Shown here: positions 21,263 through 31,908 of the stretch, piece by piece
Layout: each line of letters opens with the position of its first letter
Position numbering within the stretch: position 1 is the first letter of the stretch
Assembly (NCBI GenBank): GCA_018105865.1
Contig: CM030840.1
Coordinates: 5,984,140-6,048,139 of the forward strand
Reading direction: 5' to 3'
Length of the DNA: 64,000 nucleotides
DNA from: Metaphire vulgaris
Taxonomy: Eukaryota; Annelida; Clitellata; Crassiclitellata; Megascolecidae
Made by a program: the position numbers and the translations under genes
Notes under the pieces: generated by a model
What the model saw: only the letters and a program-made list of their open reading frames with translations
The model's database searches: none
Told to the model about the DNA's origin: nothing

Positions 21263-21372
21263 CACCGCTTTTCCCATTCTGACTGATGACTAAGTGCTGA
21301 ATGATCTTTATACGAATGAACTGCAGCAGCAACAGCACTATAGTCATGCCTTCGCTTAACAATTTGCACTAG
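21263..21372 (-). other. Exon-like open stretch in LANCL intron 1, copy A
   Basis: On the minus strand an acceptor-like TTTTTTCTAG (near 21373) precedes an open frame reading QIVKRRHDYSAVAAAV and then SALSHQSEWEKRC. The frame would continue across the inserted MITE and LINE tail at 20813-21258 into RLKEMSTE if those were removed. I do not recognise the protein, and the phase does not fit between LANCL exons 1 and 2. It could be a relic of another gene or element. Confidence 0.3.
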
Positions 21373-21465
21373 AAAAAAGGATTATATCATTATCAACGTC
21401 ATTATTTTTAATGACCGTTTAATTATTTAGTATACACAATTTTTCTAAAGGAAAAGGAAACGTAC

Positions 21466-21537
21466 TTGTCCGTTCTGTTCGAGTAGCTCTTGGCCACCGT
21501 AATCGGCGAAATTATTAGGAAATTCGCGAACTTCCAT
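21466..21537 (-). CDS. LANCL exon 1 (start), copy A
   Basis: ATG at 21537 opens 24 codons starting MEVREFPNNFADY, followed by a GT donor (GTACG) after 21466 in phase 0. LANCL1 starts with a similar F-P-N-P-Y-A-D-Y motif, and the next exon (18810-18930) continues in phase. The ATG is in good context and no upstream ATG was seen in this frame nearby. The intron to exon 2 is about 2.5 kb and is largely made of transposons. Confidence 0.75.
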
Positions 21538-21599
21538 CGCCTCTCCCCACCAGACAACGACCGATCTAATTAGGCCATCGAAGTCTCAACAAAGAACTA

Positions 21600-22690
21600 A
21601 AGCCGCCGTACCATGTTCACAGTAAGTAAGTAGTGAAATCTCTTTAATTTCTATAGCGCTATTAAATATCGAAGTAGCTCCTTTTATACCTAGGCGCTTA
21701 AGTAAGTAAGTAAGTAAAAGTAAGTAAGTAAAATCTCGTGGATTTCTATAGCGCCTTGGAAAGCAGCACACAGTAGCTGCTTATTCTTAGGCGCTCAGCC
21801 TCTCTTAAAATAGCTATGGGGAAGGTATGTTATCAGCCAGGCAATAGTCAACGTCCAAAGGGCAGTGAGGCTGGTTGTTACAGCTATGGAGGATATGATT
21901 TTAGAAAAAGGAATGATTTAAGCTTAGACCTGAAGACTTGAGGAGATAATGCGGGAATTATAGGAAACTAGAATCAGATTTTATTGTTTGAAAGTGTCCA
22001 AGTCTGCGGAGGGAAGCTGGGATCGAGTTCCAAAGTTCAGGTGAGGCGTATGAGAAGGCACGGTTGCAAATTTACAGGGATGACTGATTGAGTGGGCGTG
22101 AGTCCGTGACCAGAGTGAGGTAAGATGATGAACGTGTGGGTCGAGGAGGTCGAGGTGTTAATATATAGTGATCTAAGGTAGACAGGTTTTGATGACTGAA
22201 GTGAGCTATGTGTACGTGTTATTATCTTATATTGGATACGTTCAGTTATTTTAAGCCAATGTAATGATTTTAGTATGGGTGAAATATTGGAGAATTTAGG
22301 TGACTTAATAACAGCACGAGCAAGTGCATTTTGTATTGACTGCAATTTGTTGATAGAGGCTTTTGGAAGGTTATAGTAGAGGGAGTTAAAATAATCTAAT
22401 TTGGAGTGGACTATTGAGGTGGCAATTGTGGAGGCAGTTTTAGTATCTAGGCAAGGACGTAGGCTGCGAAGGTCACGAATATGAACATAGCAAGCTTTTG
22501 ATAGTTGGGAGATTTGTGATTCGAAGTTTAGAAAAGAATCAAATTTGAATCCTAGATTTCTAGCAGTTGGACCAGGGATTATTGTGCTGTCAGGAGCCAA
22601 AACTAGTTTAGTATTGTCAATTTTTTTGAGTTGTTGGGATAGTCCAATTAAAAGAAACTCTGTCTTAGTCTGTTGACGGTAGATGATTCG
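21600..22690 (-). pseudogene. Second L2/CR1-type LINE, copy A, 3' part, with stacked 3' ends
   Basis: A minus-strand frame (22037-22600) encodes the end of an RT: KTEFLLIG just upstream, then NLGFKFDSFLNFESQI, LDYFNSLYYNLPK, QSIQNALARAV, and ISPILKSLHWLKI. This is the C-terminal half of an L2/CR1 polymerase. The catalytic part is lost (5' truncation near 22690). The 3' end is GGCGCTATAGAAATC plus a TACTTACT tail (21695-21745). Immediately beyond, 21610-21690 holds a second, similar 3' end with its own short tail, showing a nested or earlier insertion. The microsatellite is shorter in copy B. Confidence 0.75.
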
Positions 22691-22776
22691 GTTGAAGGCA
22701 GTGATGTTTGTGAAAATTGTTTGTAATTCAGTGTCTCCACCTCTGCCCTAATGTTCCGAAATAGCATTGGTATCTC

Positions 22777-22940
22777 CAGGGTGCGATTTGTGACCTGGAG
22801 CAGTGGGGGGATATGTCGAGCTTGGGGGAGAAGTAGTTGGGAAATGTAGCAGTGGGGGGATGTAGTGGTGGGGGATGTAGCAGTAGGGGATGCAGTTTGG
22901 CAGTGGGGGAAGATTCCCCTCCCTCGCAAATCGCGCCCTG
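22777..22940. mobile_element. hAT MITE (CAGGGTGCGATTTG ends), copy A
   Basis: The 164-bp element starts CAGGGTGCGATTTG and ends CAAATCGCGCCCTG (inverted, one mismatch). It is flanked by the 8-bp target duplication GGTATCTC at 22769-22776 and 22941-22948. The centre is a G-rich minisatellite of GGGGGATGTAG-like words. An 8-bp duplication with CA-G ends is diagnostic of the hAT superfamily. Confidence 0.9.
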
Positions 22941-23077
22941 GGTATCTCCATGTATTAGAACTGGTAGGATCATAAAGTGCATTATTATTAAACTACTACT
23001 GCTGCGACAGTCACATTAACATTAGTGGTAGTAGTCAGTAGTCACAGTATTAGGCCTACTATCACTACTACTACTAG

Positions 23078-23233
23078 CAGGCTTGGAGTTGCCGGGGGGT
23101 TGGGGTTGGGAGTTGAACCCCCCAGCTAACTTTGCAACCCTCCCAAAAATCGCATATCAGGTACATGCAGTTTTTGTCATTCATTGAATTTCAGTCCTCA
23201 ACCCCCAGCTCAAATTTCACAACTCCAACACTG
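23078..23233. mobile_element. hAT MITE (CAGGCTTGGAGTTG ends), copy A
   Basis: The 156-bp element starts CAGGCTTGGAGTTG and ends CAACTCCAACACTG. ACTACTAG occurs on both sides (23070-23077 and 23234-23241). The surrounding sequence is an ACT-rich microsatellite, so the duplication is less decisive than usual. The inverted ends support a hAT-type MITE. Confidence 0.7.
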
Positions 23234-23664
23234 ACTACTAGTAGTAGTTGTGGTGTAGGCCTACAACTAATTACTACCAGTACAACTTACTACCAGTCCA
23301 CTAGTACAAATACTACTACGTGAGCCTGGCATTAACAGATGGATGATTTACAGCAGTTCACACAACACATTAATGTGAAAGATGTTGAGATTTTACTCTG
23401 AATGAGAATAGGCCATAACAATGTAAAACAAAAGCAAAAAATAAGTATTGCAAGCACTATGCAAAATTATTTCAAATATCAGTCAAATTTCTAATGAATG
23501 ATGGAAGTATACAACTTAAATAATTCAAATTAGTCTTCTTGCAAAGCTATTATATAAATATACATATCATGCAACTGAAAATCACTGCCAAGTGCTATGT
23601 CCTAAGCAAGTATTAATTTACAGTTAGAAATACAAATGACACAATATTTGCCAAATCTGTAGTT

Positions 23665-24079
23665 GGGGCTGTCCATTAATGATGTCAACAATTTTTGGGC
23701 AATTTTTGACCCATCTTCCCTTGTCAACAACTGTCAGCTTTCATTGACCCCCTATAATTATGTCAAAACTTTTGACACACCTCCCCACTAAGACCAGAGA
23801 CGGGTCCCCTAAAAAGTTTAGAAGATTATTTTTGCAGCGATGAAACCTTCTCTTTCTTTTGTTCAAGTGTCATAATGTGGTGATGATAACCTTGTTTTTT
23901 GCTCGTTAAGCTTTTTCCATTGTAATAAATAGTATTCTGTGAAATTTCATATTTTTTATCATTTGTATAAAAAATGAAATTGTTGACGTCAACTTCTCTT
24001 GACCCCCCTCCCCTGTCAACAACTGTCAAACTTTTCAAACCCCTCTCCTAATTTGTTGACGTAATTAATGGACAGCCCC
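23665..24079. mobile_element. MITE with GGGGCTGTCCATTAAT termini, copy A
   Basis: Starts GGGGCTGTCCATTAATGATG and ends TTAATGGACAGCCCC, perfectly inverted over about 16 bases. The same family occurs at 34974-35374, in copy B at 51552-51957, and as a lone terminus at 33095. Internal sequence includes paired TTGTCAACAACTGTCA words. No coding capacity. The target duplication is not clear (TA or CTAG at the 34974 copy). The minus-strand open frame inside is spurious. Confidence 0.85.
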
Positions 24080-24504
24080 TTTGCAGAAATCTGCCTGTAA
24101 AATTATCTTAATGTTGTTAACTCTGATTTTGGCACAAATTCAATATGCTCAATATCAAAGCACTCTTTAATGGAATTCTGCATTCTCTTAATATCCATGT
24201 GAAGTAATCAACTTCTGTTGTGGCCAATTTCATACAAAGCCTCTTAATCTACTAGGCTAACATGAGTGTAAAAAATGTGGACATGACTGTATGGCATATA
24301 TGGGTGTCTGCAGAAATTTTCCAGAAGGGTGCAAAACAGGGTCTTGTGATGAAAGAAACAATTAATTTTACCTTTTTCATAAAGGGGTTAATTAATCAAA
24401 ATTGATTACAGAAGCCCAAGTTGTGCTTCACCTGATTCTGTTGTCCTTAAAAATACAGCAACATATTTTCAAATTATTTATGATCTCTTCTTGACAGTTA
24501 AGAA
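24080..24504. other. 3' flank of the coiled-coil gene, copy A
   Basis: AT-rich sequence between the MITE and the stop codon of the coiled-coil gene. It presumably contains the 3' UTR. I see no other feature. Confidence 0.5.
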
Positions 24505-24770
24505 TCAGTATGCCTTCCTATCCAGTCTTCTATGAGGTGACAACGATCTGGAACGTCGGTGAAGCTTCAATTTGACAAAATTTTGACGATCATAATCCAT
24601 CAGGAAGTTCTTTTGATGATCTGATGTGGCATCATCAAGATCAATGGTCGAAGGAGAGTTAGCCTGATTTGCAAGAATGAGCTTCTCTAGACGTGAGATT
24701 ATTTCATAGTCTGGAACAGGTTGAGTTGTCGCATCAAGATTGAGCATACGGACAATTGAAAAACGAAGCT
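24505..24770 (-). CDS. Coiled-coil protein (CCDC170-like?), last exon, copy A
   Basis: The terminal exon ends at TGA 24505-24507. It reads RFSIVRMLNLDATTQPVPDY, then EIISRLEKLI, and closes with a basic Ser/Arg tail (RRSRSLSPHRRLDRKAY). The acceptor is CTGTTAG just above 24770. Ten further exons on the same strand encode heptad-like, Glu/Lys/Gln-rich sequence, so the whole is a long coiled-coil protein. Sequence character, notably the FFKESLARILSD region, resembles CCDC170, a microtubule- and Golgi-associated protein, but this is recollection and not a proven match. Confidence 0.6.
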
Positions 24771-25179
24771 CTAACAGCTAGACGATAATTAAAAATGAAC
24801 AATTTAATGAAGCATTATAAGCAATGTCACTGGGTGACAAAACTGACATTAATTGAAACAACTGCAATCATTCAGATGAGAGAACAGATTACGCTAACAG
24901 TTATGCTGCTTGTAGCTAAAAATAGGTGAAATTCAAAGCTGCATCAATTGGAAATTATTTAAATCTTATCATGCTGCTATCAGTTGATAACATGATATTG
25001 TAATTGTCTATTTGCAGAAATAAAAGACAGAAGATATCTTAGATAATATATGGTAACAGGAGGTTTTTACCAAAAATAATAACCAAATATGATTATTCAG
25101 ACCACAAGAAACCCGTTACTGCCATATTTTATCTAGAAAAAGGCAAACATTTTATGATGTGGACAGATTATTGTATCAC

Positions 25180-25415
25180 CTTGCTTTCACGTTTAGCAAC
25201 ATCTTGAAGCTTTGTCTTAGTGGCATGCAGCTCATTAGACATGGCGTGAATTGTATTATTTGTAATTGCTTTTTTTCCAACTACATGCTCTGAAGCAGAG
25301 TTCAATCCTCTCTCTAGTCCTGCAATTCCTTTGGCTCGACAAAGATGTTCATGTTCCAGTTCATCGACTTGTTCTCCAGTTTAAATAACTCCCAATCTTT
25401 CAAAATAGTTCTTGT
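25180..25415 (-). CDS. Coiled-coil protein exon, copy A (one-base deletion)
   Basis: The acceptor CAATAG precedes 25415 and the donor GTGATA follows 25180. The exon encodes WELFKLEN, then ELEHEHLCRAKGIAGLERGL and KLQDVAKRESK. One C is missing near 25370 compared with copy B, which breaks the frame here. Copy B (53056-53292) is open throughout. This may be an assembly error. Confidence 0.7.
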
Positions 25416-25934
25416 CTATTGAAATAGTAAATAATTTTAAAGTATATTTTCTAGGAAAACAGTATTTCACTACTCATAAGCTATTTAAGGATTTCACTAT
25501 AAATCTCCAAACCATATGTTTTATACATGCGAGGTAACAAAATGTATCTTTACCTTTAAAAATGCTGTCTTTATGACAACTGTTCTTTTCTGGTATGCAT
25601 CCATCGTCAATAAAGTAATATACTTATTTTTCGTATTACTTCCTACTTTCCTAATATAATCACGGATCATGCCTTGACTTAATTACGACTTGTGTTCTAT
25701 TAAAACAGATTGACACTATTTGCTGTATAATTTGACCTACCAGTACTATTTCAAAATAGATACTGATTAAACTGTTTACTTTTTTATTTAAATAGCTGCT
25801 TGCACTATTTATTGCAACCACGGTTAAATCTGTGGGTACAATAGAAGCATAAAAATGTGGTATACTTTCATCATCATCATGCATGAAAATTATTGTGGAG
25901 AAATAATGTCAATCTGAAATTTTGACATACGTAC

Positions 25935-26159
25935 TTCAACATCATTAGAGCAAAGAAGTCTTGACTTCAGGTTTCTTATCAGTGCATGGCAGTCATTGAG
26001 TTCTTGGCAATATTTCTCTATAAGTTTCTGCATCTTTCTGTTTTTTGCAAACTCATTCTCTTGTTCAAGCTCCACTCGTTCATGCTCTATTCCCGTTCTC
26101 ATAGTAAGCTGCTCTTCAAGAGATGCGATCTTTCTGCGCTGCAACTCAAGATGTGATTC
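25935..26159 (-). CDS. Coiled-coil protein exon, copy A
   Basis: A 225-bp exon of exactly 75 codons with acceptor CTATCAG and donor GTACGT. It reads ESHLELQRRKIASLEEQL, then VELEQENEFAKNRKMQKLI and CHALIRNLKSRLLCSNDVE. Charged residues alternate with leucines in a heptad-like pattern, indicating coiled coil. Confidence 0.8.
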
Positions 26160-26466
26160 CTGATAGTGAGAAAAATTACATATTTTATCCAGAATGTTCC
26201 ATTAAAAGTTTAGTGTAGCCTACATCTACATAAAATTACAAGAACATCATCTTACATCAGAACACTACATAAGAACTTCATCATCATAAAGAATTCTAAT
26301 CTATTGTGTTGCTGCATTCATTGGATCATTTTATTATCAAACAATTTTTGACTGAATCTAGACAGACATACAGAAATACAAGGTGTGAATAAATTTTCAG
26401 AAAAAGAAAAAAGTCAATGTTAAAGATGATTAGTATCATAACTCAGATTAAGCACTATTAATTTAC

Positions 26467-26686
26467 TCAATAGATGTACTTTGCTTTCCATTTGATCAGC
26501 CATACGACTCAGTTTCTGATGTAAGTGTGCATTGTGGTTCTTTGCCTTGGAGAGTGTTTGGATGTCTCTTTTCATGATCTCTTCCACTCGTGCCAAGATG
26601 GTTAAAACTGCTTCATCAATGCCAAGATTAACCATTACCGGTTCCATTTCCAAAGCAACACACAACCTTGTCAGGTAATGCCAAAA
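26467..26686 (-). CDS. Coiled-coil protein exon, copy A
   Basis: The acceptor TTATTAG lies above 26686 and the donor GTAAAT follows 26467. It reads FWHYLTRLCVALEMEPVMV, then GIDEAVLTILARVEEI and HQKLSRMADQMESKVHLL. The start is a compact helical module rather than a simple coiled coil. Such W-x-Y-L-x-x-L-C modules between coils are part of why I compare it with CCDC170-type proteins. Confidence 0.75.
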
Positions 26687-27431
26687 CTAATAACAAATAC
26701 ACAAATTCAGGCATTACAACTGAATCTTTCAATGAACAATAATATCCATTAGGCCTATAAAGTATAAGTTACACCCTGGCTGATAGGAAATTTAGACAGC
26801 AGGGATCAGAATTGATGGAATGAACTGGAAAATGTGTTAAATGTCAGGCTAAAAATATACTGTGCTATTTCTGGTTTTCAAAATTTTCCCCAAAGCTTTG
26901 CTAAAATCTGGCAGTCAAAAACTGAAATTAGTCGAAAATTGTGTTGCAAAGTTTTTCTGCAAAAATTATGACTTCACAAGATTTAAAATATAAGTTGCAA
27001 ATATTAATAATATAATAATATTTAGTGTTTTGATTAACTACCTCAAAAATAATTAATTATGAAATCAATTGGTTCAGAGTACCACCATGTGATGGGTCAC
27101 AATTTGTGAGAGCATGGTGCAAAATTTAACCAAATCTGTGATGAAATGAAAGTGCAATTTCATTATACGAAATGAACAACATTCAATTTCTTTGAAAAAT
27201 AAGAGAAAATTGACCTAGAACATTGGCATATTGAAACGGCCTGATTTCAAATGGGAGATGAAGCACAAGCTGTAATATAACTTCTATAGCCCAACCTCCT
27301 TAAAATGCTCTATGCAATGCAAAGAAAAATACTGCAAAAAACCACTTACTGGGTATACTGGCATACAATGCAATTATTGTGACATTACAAACAACTTCAA
27401 AATGGCTTATAAAGAGACATTTACTATTAAC

Positions 27432-27628
27432 CTTTTCTTTATCAATGTGGACTTCCCGTTGACCTCCCTTTTGGCAAGCAATTCATTTTCTGCCTGTTTC
27501 AGTTTTACGTCCAGGTCAGAAACATCAGGATGGACATCACTGTGTTCTCTTGCTCCACCAGAAACCTCAAAGTCAGCATCTAGTCTGCTTGAGAACTCTC
27601 CAACCTTCTTTTGAAGTCTCTGAATGAG
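27432..27628 (-). CDS. Coiled-coil protein exon, copy A (one-base deletion)
   Basis: The acceptor TCTAAG precedes 27628 and the donor GTTAAT follows 27432. It reads LIQRLQKKVGEFSSRLDADF, then PDVSDLDVKLKQAENELLA. A T is missing from a homopolymer near 27470 relative to copy B, so the last third is out of frame in copy A only. Confidence 0.7.
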
Positions 27629-28433
27629 CTTAGAGCAGCAAAAACAGTAAAAATGAGATTGCACAAATTAGTTATATAAGATGACATCTGATGCAAACTA
27701 AGGGAAGCATTGAGAGGAACAATCTATGGAGCACTTAAGCTAAGAGTTTCCTGTTGTTTCTTTTTACTTCTGGCTTTTAACCTTTTTACAATGGAATTTG
27801 CTAAATTGATGATTTTATTTAAAATTTCATATCTACTTTCAGCAAGTTCTTTTTTTTTAAACATAAAAGGGTTCAAATTTTTACAAAAGGCCCTATGTCA
27901 GAGATTCTTCTCAGTTATATAGGTTTGGTCATTTTACTCCTTGAAAGCTGCAACAAGAAAAATGCTCCTAAGGAATTTCAAGGAGAGATCTTAAACATTT
28001 GTGCAACCTCATTAATCTTGACTTTTATTAGTTTATGTCTTTTTTTAAATCTTGTCTTTTATGTACCTACTAAACCTTATGAACAAAACTCTACAAAGTT
28101 TAAGATTCAAATCCTTCACTTAATTGTCACGATTTTTACTGACAGTGATGGTTCTGCCTGAAACTAGAAGAGACTACAATCTGGTAACCACTAACCACCA
28201 GTTTTAAACTTAAAATAATTTTATGAATGCATAGCAAGTTGATAACATTTTAAAACTGTAGGGTGGGTGTATTACACCGACTGACTTTTCAAATGTCTAT
28301 TACCACATATTCTTCAACCTGACTGGCCAGCAATATTTAAAGAAAATTACATATCCCTATACCATATTCAATCAGTCTTATTTATGGCACTATTGCAAAG
28401 ACATTGTAAACATCAGCCCTATTGACTACTCAC

Positions 28434-28748
28434 CAAAGTCTTCTCATGTGTTGCCATCTTCAGTTCCTCCAGTCTCTGTCTGATTCTATCCTCTGATGGT
28501 TCCAGTTGAACAGATCCATCCGACAGGATTCTTGCAAGAGATTCCTTGAAAAATGCAAACTGTGTCTTGGTGCTCCTGGCTACTGACTCTTGATGCTGCC
28601 TCTCTCTGTCCAATCTGCTGCAGTGAGCCATGTGCTGCTCCAGTTCGCCGTGTGCAGCAGAAAGCTCATGCATACTTTTATCCAGCCTACCTTGTAGAAC
28701 AGTCACCTCACTTTCTAGATGTCTCTGTCTTTCCAGGATTGCATCTTT

Positions 28749-28749
<1 letters not shown>
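28434..28749 (-). CDS. Coiled-coil protein exon next to a TA microsatellite, copy A
   Basis: The exon reads ILERQRHLESEVTVLQGRL, then AHGELEQHMAHCSRLDRER, and FFKESLARILSDGSVQLEPS. The donor GTGAGT follows 28434. The 5' edge adjoins a TA repeat (28752-28790), and the acceptor is taken as the AG directly after that repeat. The FFKESLA module followed by EDRIRQRLEEL is the part most like CCDC170. The copy B version has lost two bases (CT) in this exon. Confidence 0.75.

Positions 28750-28751
<2 letters not shown>

Positions 28752-28790
<39 letters not shown>
28752..28790. repeat. TA microsatellite at an intron end, copy A
   Basis: About 19 TA units lie where the polypyrimidine tract of the intron should be. 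The length and the exon-proximal end differ in copy B (56625-56660). Confidence 0.9.
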
Positions 28791-28794
<4 letters not shown>

Positions 28795-29431
28795 CAAACA
28801 AATTTTAACATATGAATAACTGTAAAATACAAATAAGTTATATGTAATGAGCTTCCCACACAGTTTACTAATATATCTAACCTGCTGTGATTTTAAACAA
28901 AGGTTTAAAATTGCATATTATTGCTCAATAATATATCAGTTTTGTTAAATTAATCCTCATATTAATTATATAACTCTAAATTATTGTCAAGTCAAAATTA
29001 TTTTTAACTTTTCTTAACATGACAATCTGGGTTACCTCCTAATGGGAAATTGTTCCCCCTCTGGTAATCATATTTTCACTCATAGTATATAGATTTTGAT
29101 ATTACTATCTGAAACTAATAAGTTAATAACTTTTTTGATTTGCATAAAATAAATTTGCTAATCCATGTTTAGTTCCAATGAATTTTATTGTTTAATTTCA
29201 AATGAACATTGTATTAAAATTGTTAATATTGTGTTTCTTCTATAGATGAAACTAGAATTCTTTATACCCGGTGTATTTTTATTTCTTTGTAAATGATATA
29301 TACCAAACACTTGGAAAATGATGTATCTACCATGTATTTGGAAATGAAGTATGTGCCAAGCATGAAAATGTGTTTGAGTTGAAAATAAAGGTCAATGTCA
29401 ATTCATTTCAATTCAATAAGTTCTCTAAGGC

Positions 29432-29782
29432 CAGCAGCTCTCAAACTGTGGTCTGTGGACCCTGGGGTCAGTGAAATGACAGAAGGGAATTCATAAAAAG
29501 TGAGCAACTGAGCATGGTTGTAGTGGCATTGTTCTAAAATCTAAATGTAAATAATAACATAGAAATAAATGCAGTAGTTTCACCAATTTCTTTATATCCT
29601 CCTTTGGGTTTAACAGTAAAAATTCACACTTCAGCTTAGAACATTAGAATTAGTTTAAAATCTAGAACTCAGTAGTCTAGTAGCCTTCAAAATCTCACAG
29701 TGAAATTTGGGCCAGGAAAGGTCTGCAAAGTTAAGCTGAGTTACAAAGGGGTCCACAGGCTGAAAATGTTTGAGAAATGAAG
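29432..29782. mobile_element. Old hAT MITE (CAGCAGCTCTCAAACTG end), copy A
   Basis: The left end reads CAGCAGCTCTCAAACTGTGG and the right end TGTTTGAGAAATGAAG, a decayed inverted match. Internal pieces GTCTGTGGACCCTGGGGTC and GGGGTCCACAGGCTGAAAA also face each other. CTCTA precedes and follows, a possible remnant of an 8-bp duplication. The TCTCAAAC-type ends are typical of hAT (Charlie-like) MITEs. It lies inside an intron of the coiled-coil gene. Confidence 0.55.
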
Positions 29783-30371
29783 CTCTAGAATGCCCTTGAC
29801 CTAAGCAAATGTAAGCCAACCACTGCCAACTCCTTGGTCCTCTATCACCTCAAATCAATCTCTTTATTGAGTTTAATTGCCCTGTTATACACTGGCATAA
29901 ACAGGGTTATGGGATAGGGGCTCACCAAGGTTTCTACAAAATGAGTTTTTCAGATCCAATTGGTGGGGGGAGGGGGTGGAAGCATTACAAACTCACCCAA
30001 TGGCAGCCAAAAAATGTAGGGTAATATTGGCTTCAAATCTTGAGATTTGACACATATTTTAAGACCATACATGTATGTATGACAACATATTGCCAATCAC
30101 CCTTCCACCCACCATTGATAAATTTTCCAGCGGTTTTGATTGAACCTCTCGTGGCTAGTCCAAGCCCAACAAGGGAGGCCCAGTCCCACTGTGCCCTTCA
30201 TTCAACGATCATTTATTTGAGATCAGCAAATTCTGGCAAGATATTTTTTCTAAATTTTTCACGGTCCTGAAATACAGAGAGACACCCATGCTTTCATGTA
30301 ATCTACTGCAAAAACCAAAAGCATAGAACTTTTTATGCCAACCAACATTAATGTCACAGTTCAAAATCAAC

Positions 30372-30485
30372 CTCAGTGACATGGCTGTGGCTCAACTGTT
30401 GATTAGTTTCCAATTTCTCAAGGCTACTCTTTGCAGTAATGAGTTCTTGTTTAAGTAATGCATTTTCTTGTTCAAGTTCTTCCTT
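30372..30485 (-). CDS. Coiled-coil protein exon (38 codons), copy A
   Basis: A perfect 114-bp exon with acceptor CTTGTAG and donor GTTGAT. It reads KEELEQENALLKQELI, then AKSSLEKLETNQQLSHS. It is a leucine-zipper-like heptad run (E-x-L-x-Q-E-N-x-L-L-K-Q-E-L). It was too short to stand out as an ORF. Confidence 0.75.
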
Positions 30486-30763
30486 CTACAAGGTTAAAGC
30501 AAATAGATTGAGTATTACATTAAAACCAATAGGCTCAGCATAAAAGGAAAAGAGGCAAAGGGAAAGGGGAAAAAAGGAAAAGAGGAAAGCTGAAAAAGTG
30601 AAAAGTGAAACGGGGAAAAGGTCTGGTTTGCATTAACAATTTAACACTATCATTTTATCTTGCAGAAAATGTTATTCCTCTCTAAGTTCTACACCAGCTC
30701 CGTAAGCAAGACTAGAAAGATAAAAATTTCAACAATATCTCCAAATTAAAGTTCAAACTTCAC

Positions 30764-30826
30764 ATTTGCCTTTGATGTGGAAGCAGAATTTTCTTTTGTA
30801 GCTTTCTGCATTCATCATGTAATTCT
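30764..30826 (-). CDS. Coiled-coil protein short exon, copy A (one-base difference)
   Basis: The acceptor TGTTCAG precedes 30826. The exon reads ELHDECRKLQK and then, in the copy B frame, ENSASTSKAN before a GT donor. Copy A lacks one base of a T run relative to copy B (58633-58696), giving a different end. Boundaries on the donor side are uncertain. Confidence 0.5.
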
Positions 30827-31085
30827 CTGAACATTAAACCACCCAAAATAATATTTCAGTCATTATTGTTATTTCCACTAATCATCATCATCATCATGAT
30901 TCTCACTCTAAATTTTATTATAGTTAGTCACTTTATGATTATTTAGAAAATGCATTAATCGATTATGATGACTGCTTATTTTTACAGACTTAATTACAAG
31001 CTTAATTTAAAGGCTTAATTTTATTTAGTATATTAAATATTCAAATGTAAAATGATGATAAATTTATTATGATCATTGATTGAAC

Positions 31086-31312
31086 CTAAGCTGAGACTCC
31101 AGATCGGGATTACATTTTTTTCCCTTCTTCAATCTTTTTTCTTGAACTGTGTCTGAGTGATCACTTTCATTAGAAGAGGATGAGTCACTCTCACTTTCAT
31201 TCTTGATTTTAACCGGTTTCTTCTGTTTGCCAATCTTACCAATCTTGCGAGAGTGTTTTAACTCCTGTACCTTCTTGTCTCTTGCCTTCAGCAGAATTTC
31301 CAATTCTTTCAC
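31086..31312 (-). CDS. Coiled-coil protein exon with Ser/Lys-rich linker, copy A
   Basis: The acceptor ATTTCAG precedes 31312 and the donor GTTCAA follows 31086. It reads VKELEILLKARDKKVQELK, a basic run (KIGKIGKQKKPVKIK), an acidic serine stretch (ESDSSSSNESDHSD) and KCNPDLESQLR. The linker looks disordered and could be phosphorylated. This is the most upstream exon I can assign with confidence; exons nearer the 5' end are not identified. Confidence 0.75.
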
Positions 31313-31319
31313 CTGAAAT

Positions 31320-31900
31320 TATATCTCTCACTGCAATTAAATAATGAAAATAATGTAACATATATTTCTAGTTGGATGTCTTGCTAGCAAAGAAAAAGTT
31401 GACAAATAACTATAATAGTACTAGGACCAATTCAATATTTTAAATTATGTGCAAATCTAAATGTCAAAGAATAAGGCAATTAAACAATTCTCTTTCACAC
31501 ATGACACATAGGAATGCCAATGGAAACTTCAGATCTTATAATGAACTAATAGATATATTGTATGTATGTAGCATAACAAATTATAATAATAGAGCAATTT
31601 TCAAGTGGTTTAGGAGATTAAGTTAGCCTGTGTGAAAACCACTATAATTACTCTTAACATTTAAACCTAACACTGAATGTTACTGGTACATCTCAAGTAA
31701 TACAGCTGCAAAGGGCACTCTGTAGTCTATAGAACGGAAAAGCTATTACTTTCAATTATTTATTTTGTGGATTTGGCTGAATGAAGGTGGTTGCCAGCAT
31801 TTCCCTTACTGCCTTGCCTTCCACTAAGCAAATTCTTGACATACTCATTTGCAGTTGAGTTGATTGAATGAATACATTGGGCATAGTTCACCAATTTGAA
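31320..31900. other. Intron sequence upstream of the last assigned coiled-coil exon
   Basis: AT-rich sequence with no recognised feature. It is shared with copy B at 59190-59770. Confidence 0.5.
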
Positions 31901-31908
31901 CCCCAGAC

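Noticed and set aside
22648..23019. Open frames on both strands rich in His/Pro or Gly
   Set aside because: They are produced by the G-rich minisatellite inside the hAT MITE.
23826..24038. Minus-strand 70-codon open frame
   Set aside because: Lies wholly inside the GGGGCTGTCC MITE and is broken in copy B.
27710..28161. Hydrophobic plus-strand frames resembling small membrane proteins
   Set aside because: AT-rich intron sequence antisense to the coiled-coil gene, with frame changes between copies. No supporting features.
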